This document shows, in pieces, positions 22,157 to 33,454 of a stretch of DNA of 64,000 bases. A program made the position numbers and the translations under genes. The notes under the pieces were generated by a model that was not told where the DNA came from, did no database searches, and saw only the letters and a list, made by a program, of their open reading frames with translations. This DNA comes from Neofusicoccum parvum (Eukaryota; Ascomycota; Dothideomycetes; Botryosphaeriales; Botryosphaeriaceae). The stretch is taken from the NCBI GenBank assembly GCA_020912385.1, contig CP087213.1, positions 310,001-374,000 on the forward strand, given 5' to 3'. How positions within the stretch are numbered: position 1 is the stretch's first letter; the number at the start of each line of letters is the position of its first letter.

Positions 22157-24260
22157 TCAGCGTGCTAGCCCGTAGGCAAAGGCAGCAGTCCGCCGCTTGC
22201 TAGGGCTGTCATAGCCATTGCCTGAACCGGTACCCTCATCCACGATTCCCTTCCACCAGTCCGAACCGTTGCTGTTCCGGGGCATTTCAGGAGCCTCGTC
22301 CGGGTCATAGTTGGAAGTTACCGCTAATACCTCAGGTCGATCGAGGTCGAAGGGATCACTCTTGCCTCGTGTTGCACGGCTCATGGCGGTCCTCCGTTTA
22401 CTATCACGGCTGCTAGCTCGACTGTTGAAGTAACTTGCCGGGCTATCTTGTTGGGTGAGCCAGGAAGAGCGATAGGTTGAAGTGGTCGGTAGAGGTTCCT
22501 GCTGCATGGACATGACCGTGATGTTGGAGCTGCTTGGAAGCGGGATCGGTCCTATCTGGCCCTTCCCGGAGTCCAAGCTAGCTTGACGCGACGAAGGTAG
22601 GATGTAGATGCTGGCGGCGTCGACTTCCTGCTGCGGCAAGGGCAACTCGGTGGCATATTTGTCATGGAAGGGGTTCTTCGCCGGACGGAGAGGCGGAATG
22701 TTTGCGGAGGGGTGGTGAGGAGAATTGTATCCCGAGTCTTCTGAGTACCATGATGAACGCGCATGTGACATAGCGTTCGTACCACTGCTCTGCGTTCGGG
22801 TATGAGATGCCACTCGCGCCATGGCCGGAAAGCTAAGGCTGTTTCGGCGGGGGTCCGGAATTGAGCCTGTGGAAGTGCGCTTGGGTGGATCCAAGAATGG
22901 ATTCGTTGAATCCTTTGCCAATGGAAAGGCGAACTCCGGTGTTGGTTGTCGCCATTTCGCACTCCCTGGCGTCAATGGTGCTCGTTGTTGGTCGTTGAGA
23001 GCATCGCCTAGCATCACAGACTTTGGTGTCCGGATCATTGGGGATAGGCTTGGGGCGTCCGGGTTGGTGATATGGTAGTGGAGCGGCTCCGGATCCCTAA
23101 AAGGATTGAGCGACTCGGGTAAGTCTTCCAGTTGAGGAGGCGTTGGAGAGTAGAACGACGGAACGCTATCTGTAGACACAGCACGGCCCCTGCGTTCTGG
23201 GATTGTCTCCTGTTTCTTAAACTTCTGCTTGAATGCTGCGAATCCTTTGGGGGGTGGTGGTGCTGGGGCGCTCGCAGAGCGCAGGTGGCGTGTCGAACCC
23301 GCACTGCTGTAGGAAGACCGTGAGACCGGCTCAAACGCAGGTGATTCGGGAGCTCGTCTGGCAAGTCCGTCGGTGCTGGTCGGTCTGAGTCCTGCCTTGG
23401 TGGCGACGCCCGCGGTGAAGGCGGCCCATTTCGAACGAAGAACTGAAAAAGGTCGTGCTTCGGAACCGGCCAAGCTCCCTTCTCTCACACTTTTCTCGCC
23501 CTGCTCCTCCTCCCTCTTCTTCTTCCGCCGGATGCAGAAGAGGATCAAGGCAACGATGGCAGCGATTCCAATTAGAATGCCGATTATTATGCCAGCAATA
23601 GCACCAGGAGAGAGTGAATTATGGCTACTGCTGCCATTGTGTGACGAGGAGCCACTGCCACCGGACTTGGACGACCCTTCGGACCCGCCGGCTATAGAAG
23701 AAAGAGTGGATTCGGACGCTGCGGTGGGCTGCGAAACAGTGAAAGTAGATGAAGAGACGACTGAGACGACTGGAGTCAAAGTGTCAGATCTTCCGGTCTG
23801 TGCAGAGGAAACGGGCAATGTGCTAGATGTGCTGGGTGGAAGAGTGTTCAAAGCAGCAGAACTTGCAGACTGGAACGCAGAAGAACTAGTAAAGGCAACA
23901 GGCCCAGCCACCGTCGTGGCCGCCGCATTGAAGGTCGACGGCAAGCTGGTTGACACGGACTGCGCAGGCCCAGAAGGGACGCGCGTAGAGGGTGCAGGCT
24001 CAGACGAGGCGGGCTCAGACGGAACGTGCTGAGTCGAAACAGGCTGAGCCGGTGCAGACGGCAGCGGGGACGAGGAGGGCGACGAAGACAGAGGAGAGGC
24101 AGGAGCTGGAGCGGGTGACGCGGCCTCGGTCGACGACAGCGGGGCCGCCGTCGAGGGCACCGCGGTGGTATGCGTACCTGGCGCGGCCGGCGTCGAAGTG
24201 GCAGGAGAGGTTGCGGTCTGCAGCGGGTCAGCAGTGCACCCCAAGCGCGGGCGGGGAGGG
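22157..24260 (-). CDS. Ser/Thr-rich single-pass membrane protein, wall-sensor-like (5' end unresolved)
   Basis: About 700 codons. The N-terminal 210 residues are Ser/Thr/Ala/Pro-rich and presumably O-mannosylated outside the cell. One membrane span follows (about 212-236: AGIIIGILIGIAAIVALILF), with a stop-transfer CIRRKKKREEE and a 450-residue Ser/Pro-rich cytoplasmic tail. This topology is that of Mid2/Wsc-like sensors and many uncharacterised Pezizomycotina proteins; no WSC or other extracellular domain is visible. The frame does not begin with an ATG: its first open codons follow a stop at 24266-24268, so an upstream exon is needed, for example through the TAG acceptor ending at 24261. 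An ATG at 24351 in another frame (MASPPSTITTVNG) could belong to that first exon, and a TATA-like GCTATATCC lies near 24490. The true start is not settled. Confidence 0.65.
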
Positions 24261-24269
24261 CTACATTAT

Positions 24270-25141
24270 CGGCCAGCAGGGTCGAGGTGCGGCGGATGCG
24301 GGTGCACCGGCGCCCGTTGACGGTGGTGATGGTGCTCGGCGGGGAGGCCATCCATACGGTGTGCGTCGACGTTCAACGTCAACGTCAACGGGAACGGGTC
24401 AGCAGCATTGGGGCACGCGAGGTTCAGGGCAGCCGCATGGCCGGCGAGGGAAGGCTGGGAAAATCGCAGTCGGGGCCGCGACTGGATATAGCAGCAGCGG
24501 GCGGGCGGCAGACACCAAACACAGGCATCTGGCACAGGCGGCGGGATCAGCAGAAACGCGCTTTGGGGCTGGCAGCGGCCGGAAGCTGCATGGCCGCGAG
24601 GTGGCGGGCGGTTGCGAGCGCGCAGGTGAAGCTTGCTGCGTTTCAGACTCCCGCTTCGGGCATCGCCCTGGGCGCAGCCGCCGCAGCAGCGTCGCCGTAG
24701 CGAGCGCGGACGCTCATCGTCTCAGGTGCGCCGCGACGCCCTCGCCAGGTTGGGCGAGCCGGCGCGGTGAAGCGGCCTGCGCGTGAGCCGGGCGGGCGCG
24801 TGCGAGGCGGGCAGGCGCTGGTGCTGGGGGGCTGCAGGGCCGGCGGAGGGAGGGCGCGATCGCCGTGGTGTCGCAGGCTGGCGCGCGTGTGGAGAGCTGG
24901 CGGGCTGCGAGGCCCAGTCGCCTGCCCCCGGCTGCTGCGGGCGCGGGCGTGTTCCTGGCGTTCCCGTTCGGGGCGCGACCCACTGCGCGCCGCTGCTGCT
25001 GCAGACCTGACCCATCCGGAAAATCAGCCGACAGTCAACGTCGTGCTGTCCACGCTACGCCGCATCGCCTCGCCTCCGTCGCGGCCATGTGGGCTTCGTT
25101 TCGCATGAAACCTCCAAGATCCGTCTCTCACTCCAGGAAGC
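24270..25141. other. GC-rich upstream region of two divergent genes
   Basis: About 870 bp of very GC-rich DNA between the minus-strand membrane protein and the plus-strand 631-aa gene. Frames on both strands are long only because stop codons are rare here; none has a recognisable domain. It probably holds both promoters and the unresolved first exon of the membrane protein. Confidence 0.45.
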
Positions 25142-27615
25142 ATGTTTGCCTTTGGTGGAAGCAGTAAGTCCCGTGCTTTCTTTTCGACTCGACTCCTCGC
25201 GCGAGCCCTCGCGGCCGCCCGCCCCGTCGCGAGCCTGTGCGCGGCCTGGTTGGACGTCGCGTCTGGCCCCAGACGCCACCCCGTCGCCGCTCCCACGGCT
25301 TCCTGGCCGCGGGGCCAACGTGCGACGGCGCGACATCACCGCGCACTCACCCGCCAACACCCTCTGACACTCGCCCGCCCCGTTCGTGCCCTATGCCGTC
25401 ACCTCGCCCACCCGCGCCCCGCGGCCTGCCCGTTCTGTCTTCTCTTGTTTCTGACTCGCCCGCGCCGCCGTCGCGGCCGCTGGCGGTTTCAAGGCGACGC
25501 CCTTTCTGCCGCCGACGGCCACTCACCGTCACGGATTTTCAAAAATTGACTCGTTCTTTCCTGTCTCATGCTGCTTCACTCTTTCACGTGACGCGGACCT
25601 TCTTTTCCTGTTCGAGTCCGGAGTCAGTGGAGCTCGGTAGTAACTCCTCGTAGGCTCTCTCCTTGCTGGACGACACGATTCGACCCAGGAGCGGGCCCCG
25701 CCTGAGCTGCCCACGCCTGTGAAGTTTCCAAACTTCCAACCCCCCACCCGCAAGCCTGCGGCATGGACGAAGAACGGCGATCCTCCTGCTTTGTTGCAGG
25801 AACTCGCACGGATCAAGAAGCCCTCTGATATCACCGTTGATTCATTCAGCGGCCTGAACATCGCCCTTGAGCCCGAGTGCAGCATTGAGGACTTGCTGGC
25901 CATCCTGCCCGGAGTAGCCTCGTATGTGCCGCCGAAGGAATGGACTGAACTGCCGCCCGACGGAGCTCCGGCTCAGGCTCCATCTCAGCCTGAGGAGGGT
26001 CCAAAACGCCTCCTGAGCAATGGCAGGCCATATCCTGGCCGGGATGACTTTGCCATCCGCCTCAAGGAGCTCCTGTTCGATAATCACGAGGCCTTTTCTG
26101 CTCTTACGCGTACTCCCCAGAACAAGGAAAAGAAGCCCCCTCGTCTTGCGCATTACCGGAAGTTCTGGGAGGGCCTGGACAACATGGCCTACTACTGGGA
26201 TACGAGCCTCGATGAGTACATCCCTCCAGTGGCTGCAGGAGAGCCTAGCCCTACGGAAACTGCCAACGAATCCGAGGCCGCCGAGGATAAAACTTCGAGC
26301 GTAGTCGAGTCCCAGGAAGCAGCTAGGCTCGAGGCTACCCACATAGATGAATCTGTTGCCCGCAAAAAGGCCAAAACTGCCTCATCCTCCGCCGAAACAG
26401 AGCCTGGTTCAACGCCGAACCAATCCCAATCCATCAATCTGGCCCAGCGCCCGGCTATAACGGCAGCGAAACTAGGCATTGCTACGCCACCCAGTGTTTC
26501 CAACAACAATAAATCTGAAGTTTCCCCGAGCAAGCCATCCGGCACCTACAAGGGACTCCGCATCGGCAATGGTCGCGGCATGCCCGAGGGTTACCGGGTG
26601 GACACTGTCCGATCATTCGTCGAGCCGGTTTCCTGGTGCTTCGGCATGACGATCTCGCCGCACCGTCGGCCTCCGGCACTCCAAATACAGAACCTGCGGG
26701 TTCCCGTACGCGTGAGTGCCGCGGTCTGGCGAAGCAGCACTGATCGAATGAAAGCGCGCCAAGGCTTCCTCCACGGCCCTGTGGCGGGAATCCGCGTCGC
26801 CGATTACACCGATTTCGGAGGAAAGGACAATGCCCACGGTAAGGCCGGAAATGACGGTCAGCAGGAGGCCCTGCTCGATCTTATGCGTGAAATCGGCTCT
26901 CTGTTGTACGTCGCCCAAGAGCGCTCCCGCGAAGGGCGCACCGAGGTAAAGCCCGGCGAGGGTAAGTGGTGGACTTCTGTTCCTAGGTGGGGAGGCGGTA
27001 AGGGTGGCGAGGTCGGTGAGGCTCGCGGCGAGGACAGTGATGGGACCACTCCCAAGCCTGAGAAGGAGGATAAGCCAGTCCGCAGCAGCAGGAAGCCAGC
27101 AAAGAAGAAGACGGCAGCCGAGGCGTGGGCAGAACTTCGGCCTGGTATGGGTTACTGGGACCCTAAGGTCGAGTATGAAGCTATTGGGAAAGACAAGAGC
27201 TCCGAATGGGATGATGTAAGCTTGCTGCCTTCTTTTCTCGTCGTCTAAGCCCTGCATTGAAGCGCAAAAGGGTGTATCAGGACCAGATCTGACTTGAGTG
27301 CAGGTTTTCACAGTATCTTCCGTGAACACGCATCTGTCTCTTCTTCATCTGCGTGTTCATCCGGCCTACATCTCTTGGCTTGAAACAGGTGCTCTACCGT
27401 CACCACTGCCTGCTGATGAGAATTGGTGCCGTCCAGTCGTTCGCCGCTCGCGTTGGTATGACTTATTCAATGCGGAAGACCGTGTCGAGGCCACGAGAGG
27501 CCTTTGGGCTCTGTTCGGATGGCAAGCCCGCCCCCAGGAAGAGCCTGAGCAAGAAGGAGCTGAGAAAAACGGTGTCAAGAATGATGGAGAAGACGTCGTG
27601 ATGAAGGATGCGTGA
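25142..27615 (+). CDS. Unknown 631-aa fungal protein
   Basis: Not a family I can name. The main frame (25654-27215) opens without an ATG; the first in-frame candidates are a GTG at 25719 and an acceptor GTAG ending at 25653. An upstream mini-exon ATGTTTGCCTTTGGTGGAAGCA (25142-25163) ends in a GTAAGT donor and joins in the right phase, giving MFAFGGSSS...; the 490-nt first intron is long for this window, so this start is tentative. The last exon is 27304-27615 (donor GTAAGC, acceptor GTGCAG). The N-terminal 170 residues and the region around YKGLRIGNGRGMPEGYRVD look globular; they are separated by a low-complexity Ser/Glu linker, and a basic AKKKTAAEAW stretch precedes the last exon. The tail is acidic and Glu/Gln-rich. 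Function unknown. Confidence 0.65.
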
Positions 27616-27971
27616 TTAGACTTTGCGGATACTAAAAAAAGGCTTAACTGCGATATTGTGCCTAAAGATCAATCAGAGACTCAAGCTTTGCGTCAAGTTG
27701 GCTAGACATGCAGTTGTACAATACAATCCAACTTCAGCATCTCTTGTTCTGCATCGTATTAGCGTCTATCATCATCCACTCTGTTGTCTCTGGTATCAAA
27801 TAGATTTTTGGCCTATTTTTCAGTCAAACAAATAAAAGCATCCTGTAACCTCCTCGTTAAGGACTTCCACGTCCTTCTCACGTCCACCTCCACCATCCCT
27901 CCTTCCTCTCCTCCCACACCACCTCCTCCCCTCCGCCCAGACACCCTCCCCACCCCGAGCCCCGCACGCAC

Positions 27972-28867
27972 TCACGCCTTCGCCTTCGCCTTGGCCTCCA
28001 AGAACCTCCTCAGCGGGCCCATATTCAGCGGCAGCTGCTCGCCCAGCCACGTCGCCCGCTGCGAGTGGTCCCTGAGGTCGTCGCCGGTGTTGGGGTGCAG
28101 CAGCGCGCTCAGTGGGCCGCGGTTGACGACCAGCCACGGGATGAACGCGCCGAACTGCTCGGGCGTGAACAGGTTGACCTCGAACATGGCCGTCACGTGC
28201 GGGCCGATCGGCTTGTCCCAGATCTGGTAGATGCGGAGCTCGGGGACTGGGGGCGCGGAGCGTTAGCCGGAAGTCTGTGTTCTTTTTGTGTCTTTTTTTT
28301 TTTCCGAGCGGGGAGTTGGGATATGAGGTGGGGGGATGGAGGGGTTGGTGGGGATAGGGACGCACATTCTCGTCTTATGCGCTCCCAGAGCTCGGTGGCG
28401 AACTTGAGCTGGGATGCGTCGGCTTGGTAGAAGTAGATGTGCACGTCGAAACCACCGCGGCGGCCGTTGTCGATGGGGTCTGGGAAGGAGGTGTAGGCCT
28501 CGGATTTCTTGGCGGCGGGCGGGTTGACGAAGGATTTGCCATCTTCGGCGCGGTCGCTGGGGCAGTGTTAATAAAATTTCGGCGAATTTGAGGCAGTTGT
28601 GGGAGGAAAGAGGTTGGCGGTAAAGGAGAGGAAGGATGCTGGTATTTTGTTGCCGTTCTCCTGGTACATGCTTGCGTATGGAGAGGCAACGTCTACTTAC
28701 CCCGCTCTTGGCGGGGCAGTTGAGCTGATGAAGATTGAGAGCCGGGCGGATGCTTGGCTCCCGAAAGAACGAATGGTAGAGAGAAGATCAACTTACTTGG
28801 GCAGTGGAGGAAGGTTCTCCCAGCCCTCGAGGGGCGAGGGATAAGTGTACAGGCTTGGGTCAGACAT
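27972..28867 (-). CDS. DOPA 4,5-dioxygenase-like protein
   Basis: Predicted extradiol-type ring-opening dioxygenase of the DOPA dioxygenase family (PF08883-type), 178 aa. Exons 28797-28867, 28366-28556 and 27972-28246; all junctions are GT-AG and in phase (donors GTAAGT and GTGCGT). The start MSDPSLYTYPSPLEGW and the join into NDRAEDGKSFVNPP match the usual N-terminus. Conserved His-bearing motifs: FDVHIYFYQ, PIGPHVTAMFEV and LLHPNTGDDLRDHSQRATWLG near the C-terminus (candidate metal ligands). Family members cleave catechols such as DOPA, forming betalamic-acid-type or muconic products; bacterial and fungal homologues are mostly of unknown substrate. Length is normal. An additional GTAAGT inside the first intron (near 28695) could give an alternative exon. 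Convergent with the 631-aa gene, 356 bp apart. Confidence 0.88.
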
Positions 28868-30314
28868 GACTAGTTAAGGTTACGATGGCTCAAAGGCTAT
28901 TCGAGCAGAAAAGTATGCAGCCTCAGCCTAGCAAGTCCGATGCGTCTATATAGATGTTTTGGCCGCAGACAGCCACCCCTCACTATTGATGGACTGCTGA
29001 TGTGATGCGAAGGCGTCGGGTAATGGCGTCTTCGCTCCCGACCGGAGCCCAGAAAATCACGGGCGCTGGCTCGTGTTTGTCAGCCGCAGCACCGCGGAAT
29101 TCTTCCACCGCAGCGAATCCGCTCGCAAAAGATATACGGCCGACGCCTCGCGCGGGCCATCGCTTTCACTTCATTACCAAGAACATAGGACGGGCTTCGC
29201 GCTTCGGAGTCGGGTTCGGATGCTCACAGTGCTTCGTACGGAGCGGATTTCGTAAGCTGGCTCTGCTGAAGCAAATCATCCCGGCTGGGCGAGCGAGGTG
29301 CGCGGTCCGATCGATCGATGCGGTTCAGTACCCGGCATTGAGTGTAGTCGTCGTCGGACTGTTGTGCGGCGCGGCAACCGACAGGCAGCCCGGGTCTGAC
29401 AGCTGTCCGAAGACACGAAGGCACACCGATCAAACGACGATAGCGAGGTAGTCTGCGGTAGAAATAAGACCACTTTCTCTCGGCTCGACACCGGACGAGC
29501 GTCAGCCCGCGTCTTGGTAGCAGGCGCGGCGCATCTATGTAACAAGCCTCCATCGTCCTTGGTCCCGCCGAGACCTCTGCCCAACGTTCCCCGGATCCTT
29601 CATCGTCTGGAAGGCGACGAGCAGCACGGAGCAAGTCAGCCAGTGCAACCAGAGACAGCACCTAAAGCAAGCCAAGGCGCCGCGCCGCCTGCAACCCCTC
29701 AGAAACCCGACTCCGCCGCAGTCCCCGCCGCGATGCCGCGAGCGCCGAGACCTCCGCCGAGCCTCCCGCCGAGAGCCCAACCGGCAGCGCTCGCCTGATA
29801 ACACAGCGTCGCGACAAGCCTCGACGGCGCCCGCGGTTCGCCAGCACGAGTCCTGGGCGCCCTGCCGGCGCGCAGCGGTCGCCCGCGCTCACCACGGCTC
29901 GCCTCACGTCATTGCCTAGACGGCCAAGTCTGACGGCAACCGGGCGCAAGGCAAATCGGCGGCCCTCTCCACGGGCTGATCGCAGATGATCGTGAGCCTG
30001 ATGACGGGGCCCCGGGCGGTGCGGAGAGTACAAGACGGGTGCTAGTCCCAGCCCAAGGGAGCTTGTTTCGAAACGACCCTCCTCCTCCTCCCTCCTCAAG
30101 CCCTTTCTCCCCACCTGTCGGTCTCGAACTCCGGAAGGGCTGAACGGTTGAGGTGTTGCGACGACCTATCGAAACTTCGGTTTGAAACACGAGACTCTTC
30201 TCTTTCGCGACTGGGGCATTACGTCGGCCCAGCCTTGCCTCGTCGACCAGGGAAGAAGGCGATTTCGCTTCGAAGGCCAGAACCCGACCACAGCTGCACC
30301 GTACGATAGCCGCC
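28868..30314. other. 1.4-kb intergenic region
   Basis: Divergent region between the DOPA-dioxygenase-like gene and the small membrane protein. The right half is GC-rich, with Arg/Pro/Ala-rich shadow frames on both strands (for example minus 29662-30114). A TATATAGA tract near 28950 lies 80 bp upstream of the dioxygenase start and may be its TATA box. No further gene supported. Confidence 0.45.
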
Positions 30315-30706
30315 ATGGATGTTCGCAACCTGTTCAAGCGTGACTTGCACAGGCGTGCCGGCGGCGGCGGTGGAGGCGCGGAGGGTATCGGCTACGTCCC
30401 ACCTCCCTCGGTCGGCCATGAGATTGGCGTCATGTTCGGTGGGATCGGGCTCATGCTCCTGGGTAGGTCCGCCGTGTGTTTATGGAATGCCGCGGTGTAG
30501 TGTCGACCGGATTCGACTGAGCTGACAAAGTTTCGTACCTTGTAGGTATGCTGCTCTTCTGGTCCTGGTGGCAGATCTACCTGAAGCAAGAGGAGAAGAA
30601 GGAGCGCAAGAGGGTGGAGGATCTGAGGCAGAGGGGTTTGCTGAAGGAGCAATGGAGCGGCTCCACCAACTCAAACGAGAACGGAGACGAGAAGGCTGTG
30701 AGGTGA
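30315..30706 (+). CDS. Small single-pass membrane protein, unknown
   Basis: Short two-exon gene. Exon 1 begins MDVRNLFKRDLHRR with a Gly-rich stretch and GYVPPPSVGHEIGVMFG. The second exon, from 30546, reads MLLFWSWWQIYLKQEEKKERKR and ends at the TGA at 30704-30706 with a polar tail. Together they make one membrane span followed by a strongly basic stop-transfer helix, a typical ER or mitochondrial small-protein layout. Splicing is ambiguous: a donor at 30439 (GTGGGA) joins the second frame in phase and gives 94 aa; the better-looking donor at 30473 (GTAGGT), after GGIGLMLLG, joins out of that frame and would give a different tail. A CTGAC branch-like site lies 18 nt before the acceptor. No family recognised. 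Confidence 0.55.
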
Positions 30707-30864
30707 TAGTTTAATGATGGGACAGAACAAACGCCTTTTGGGTGGCTGCACGATTTTACGACTTTTGAGACGGATTGGATGGATATACCTTACTACTTCA
30801 CAAATTCTTACCGACACTCCTTCTCTTCCTCTTGCCCTCTGCCGCCGATTGATTTTCTTTCAAT

Positions 30865-31566
30865 CTACCTCTCCGCCCTCTTCACCTCCTCAAACACCTC
30901 CAAAAACGCCGCCGGATCCTCAGCCCCACCGACCTCATACTTCCCATTCACCGTGAAATTCGGCACGCCCGAAATAAATTTCCTCCGCGCCCCCTCCACC
31001 TCCTCATCTACCTCCTTCCCACCCTTACCCCCCTTCAACCACTCCTCCACCTCCCTCCCCTCCAACCCCGCCGCCACGCCCGCCTCCTTCAACACGGCCC
31101 GATCGGTGATGTCCTTCTCGTTCTCAAAGTACGCGGCGAACAGCTCCTCGACGACGCGGGTCTGGATGGCCGGGGACTTGGTCTTGCCGAGCTGGACCAG
31201 GCGGTGCGAGTCGCGGGTGTTGCCGGTGCGGCCGCCGAACTTGAAGTAGATGCCCTCGGCGGCGCCGATCTGGGCCAGGCGCTGCTGCATGAGCGCGGTG
31301 CGCTCGGCGCCGAAGCGGCGCGCGTAGCGGGCCTGCTTGTCCTCGCCGGGCGTCGGCGCGGTCGGGTCGAGGTAGAACGGGTACCAGGTCGTCGAGAAGG
31401 TGTCGGCCGGGTGGGCTTGCTGGTGCGTCGCGATGGCGCGCTCGAGCCGCTTTTTGCCGACGTAGCACCAGCTGCGCGGAGGGGTTAGTGGGGAGGGTGG
31501 GGGGTGCGGAGGGGAGGCGTACGGGCAGACGGTGTCGGACACGATGTCGATGTTGAAGTGCGTCAT
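30865..31566 (-). CDS. DsbA/FrnE-like thioredoxin-fold oxidoreductase
   Basis: Predicted dithiol-disulfide oxidoreductase of the DsbA-like/FrnE family (PF01323-type), 216 aa, no signal peptide, so cytosolic. Exons 31523-31566 and 30865-31471. The active site is C-P-W-C in SDTVCPWCYVGKKRLE at the N-terminus; the 51-nt intron (GTACGC...CGCGCAG) lies inside the Pro codon between the two cysteines and contains no stop. Other landmarks: WYPFYLDPTAP, the long helical insertion with GIYFKFGGRTGNTRDSHRLV (His/Arg-bearing FrnE motif), QTRVVEELFAAYF and the cis-Pro loop ISGVPNFTVNGKYEVGGAED. Length is normal for the family. The ATG at 31566 is preferred over an upstream in-frame GTG. The gene is convergent with the small membrane protein. 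Confidence 0.9.
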   Translation of the reverse strand: MTHFNIDIVSDTVCPYASPPHPPPSPLTPPRSWCYVGKKRLERAIATHQQAHPADTFSTTWYPFYLDPTAPTPGEDKQARYARRFGAERTALMQQRLAQIGAAEGIYFKFGGRTGNTRDSHRLVQLGKTKSPAIQTRVVEELFAAYFENEKDITDRAVLKEAGVAAGLEGREVEEWLKGGKGGKEVDEEVEGARRKFISGVPNFTVNGKYEVGGAEDPAAFLEVFEEVKRAER

Positions 31567-32366
31567 GGCGCGTCGGAGAGCCACGGTTGCGGCGGGTGGG
31601 AGGCTGGAGTGAGGGTTGGTGATGTGTCTGGGCTGGGTTGCGTTTTTAATTTTCGTGAAATCAGTAGGCGTGTATGAGACTCTTCAGACAACGGCGCGCT
31701 CTTGAGAAAGGCGATACATAAGAGCGGAAATCTTGGGTGTGCTTTCATGCTGTTGTGCCATTGCGGATTACCAATCAACGAGACGGAGGTTTCCCATTCG
31801 TTCTCGCGGCCGCGCGGAAATTCGGCCGAGTTCCACAGGTCCGAGTAGGGCGCTCGCGACGGGCGCAGGAGCTTGCTTATAGAGCATCCCACCGGCAGGC
31901 TCGGCCAGACGACTGGTGATGGTGGTGATGGCCGTTGAGGGGAGGCGTTGCGCGCGAGTGAGCTTTGCGCCGGCATCCCTGTCGGCGGTGGAGGGCGCCC
32001 GCAGCGTTGCGTCATCGCCCACTGGGACGTGCGATCGATGAGCTGCTATTTCCGTAATGCTTGTTCCCTCCACACGAGATTACCTTTAGGTACGCGGGAG
32101 CTACTCCTGTGTAGATGGGACACCTTGCTATAGAAACATCGTGCTCCCTAGTGTTTAGTCTTGCTATCTGGACGGCCACCGCTCTTTCATCATCGAGCGA
32201 TTTGGGGCGCCTGCATCGGCAATCGATCGACTAGTGGCCATCTGACCGTTGATGCTTGTTCCCGTGGGCGCTCATGGGGCTCTTTTAACGTCTGTAACAC
32301 CCGCGCCTTGATTTTCGGCTCTCTGGGCTTTTCACGTCCTTTTTTCGCCTCGTCGTGGCTCTGCGC
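31567..32366. other. 800-bp divergent promoter region
   Basis: Between the DsbA-like gene and the Frag1/Sfk1-like gene, which are transcribed away from each other. No coding pattern or repeat noted. Confidence 0.45.
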
Positions 32367-33454
32367 ATGTCGAGAATGACGGTGGTTGCTTTCCCGTTGC
32401 ATCGGCTCTGGCTTCTGCCTCTGATTTCCGGCGTTACCTGGTTTACGACGCTGTTTGTGTTGCTGGTGACTTGGATCGCAAAAGGCACGCCGCGCTACCC
32501 AGGCCAGTCGAATCCCTATGTCGCGTAAGTCCAGTCCATTGGTTCAAGCGCACACATCTGACCACCCCCCGTCAGTTTTATTTCGGATATCGCTGCTTTC
32601 ATGCTGAAGCCTTTCTTCTTGATCGGCGCAACCATCACCGCTGTTGCGTTCATCGGAACTGTATGCGCTGTGCATTTTGCTCGTTATGGTCAGCTCTCCT
32701 GCTCTCTCGAGGTTCAGTCCGTAAAGTCTTCGGAAAGAATGCAAAAGAAGTCGATACAGTGATGAGGCATTCATCCGCATGTGTACCGCCGTCGCCTGCT
32801 ACCTAATACTGTGCTGATAGGCCTCATCTCTACCCGCGTCAGCTGACTTGTACTCCCAGACCACCGGATGTATGGCATCGATGATCTTTGGCACAGAAAG
32901 TATATATCCATCCTGGCCGTGTTTTCTGGGGTCGTCGCTGGAGTCGGCTTGGTCCTCCTGGCCATCATGGACACATTCCGTTTCCACAAAGAGCACTACA
33001 TCCTGCTGCTAGTTTGCTTTTCCGGGCTAGGCCTCTCCGCTCTGAGCACGACGGTAGTCTATTACGACCAGACAGTCAAGCCGTCCAAGTTCCGGCAGTT
33101 GAGGTTTTAGTACGTGGATCGTTTTTAATCTGGTACGTGCTGCTAACCATTGCAACAGCTGCGCATTCAGCGCCGTCATCGTCTTCCTCGAGGTGGTGAT
33201 GGGTCTCATGTTTGTGGGATTGATGTACACCGACCATATGCGGCTTGCTGGCATTTTCGAGTGGATCCTGGCATTCCTGGGGTGCTTCTACATGCTCGCC
33301 TTCATTGGATTCGTTGCGTAAGTGCATGCGCGCCGTCTCCTACCCCGCCTGTATGCAATCGTCAGCTCACCCACGGTCCAGGGTCCCACTAGACAACGCG
33401 GAGTCCGGCGAGAGAGCGCCGTTGCTCCAGCAGTCGGCGGAAATCTCAACGTAA
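32367..33454 (+). CDS. Frag1/DRAM/Sfk1 family membrane protein
   Basis: Predicted polytopic membrane protein of 250 aa. Five exons: 32367-32524, 32576-32688, 32860-33109, 33159-33317 and 33382-33454, all in phase; branch sites CTGAC and CTAAC are visible before the third and fourth acceptors. Membrane spans appear at LWLLPLISGVTWFTTLFVLL, LKPFFLIGATITAVAFIGTV, ISILAVFSGVVAGVGLVLL, YILLLVCFSGLGLSALST, FSAVIVFLEVVMGLMFVGLM and ILAFLGCFYMLAFIGFV, giving the six-span Frag1/DRAM/Sfk1 topology. The first loop has the typical YPGQSNPYVAFISDIAA. Relatives act in GPI-anchor lipid remodelling, autophagy or plasma-membrane phosphoinositide and lipid organisation (yeast Sfk1). The C-terminus has an acidic/di-leucine ERAPLLQQ signal that could direct endosomal/vacuolar sorting. 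The 171-nt second intron uses a GTCAGC donor. Confidence 0.82.
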
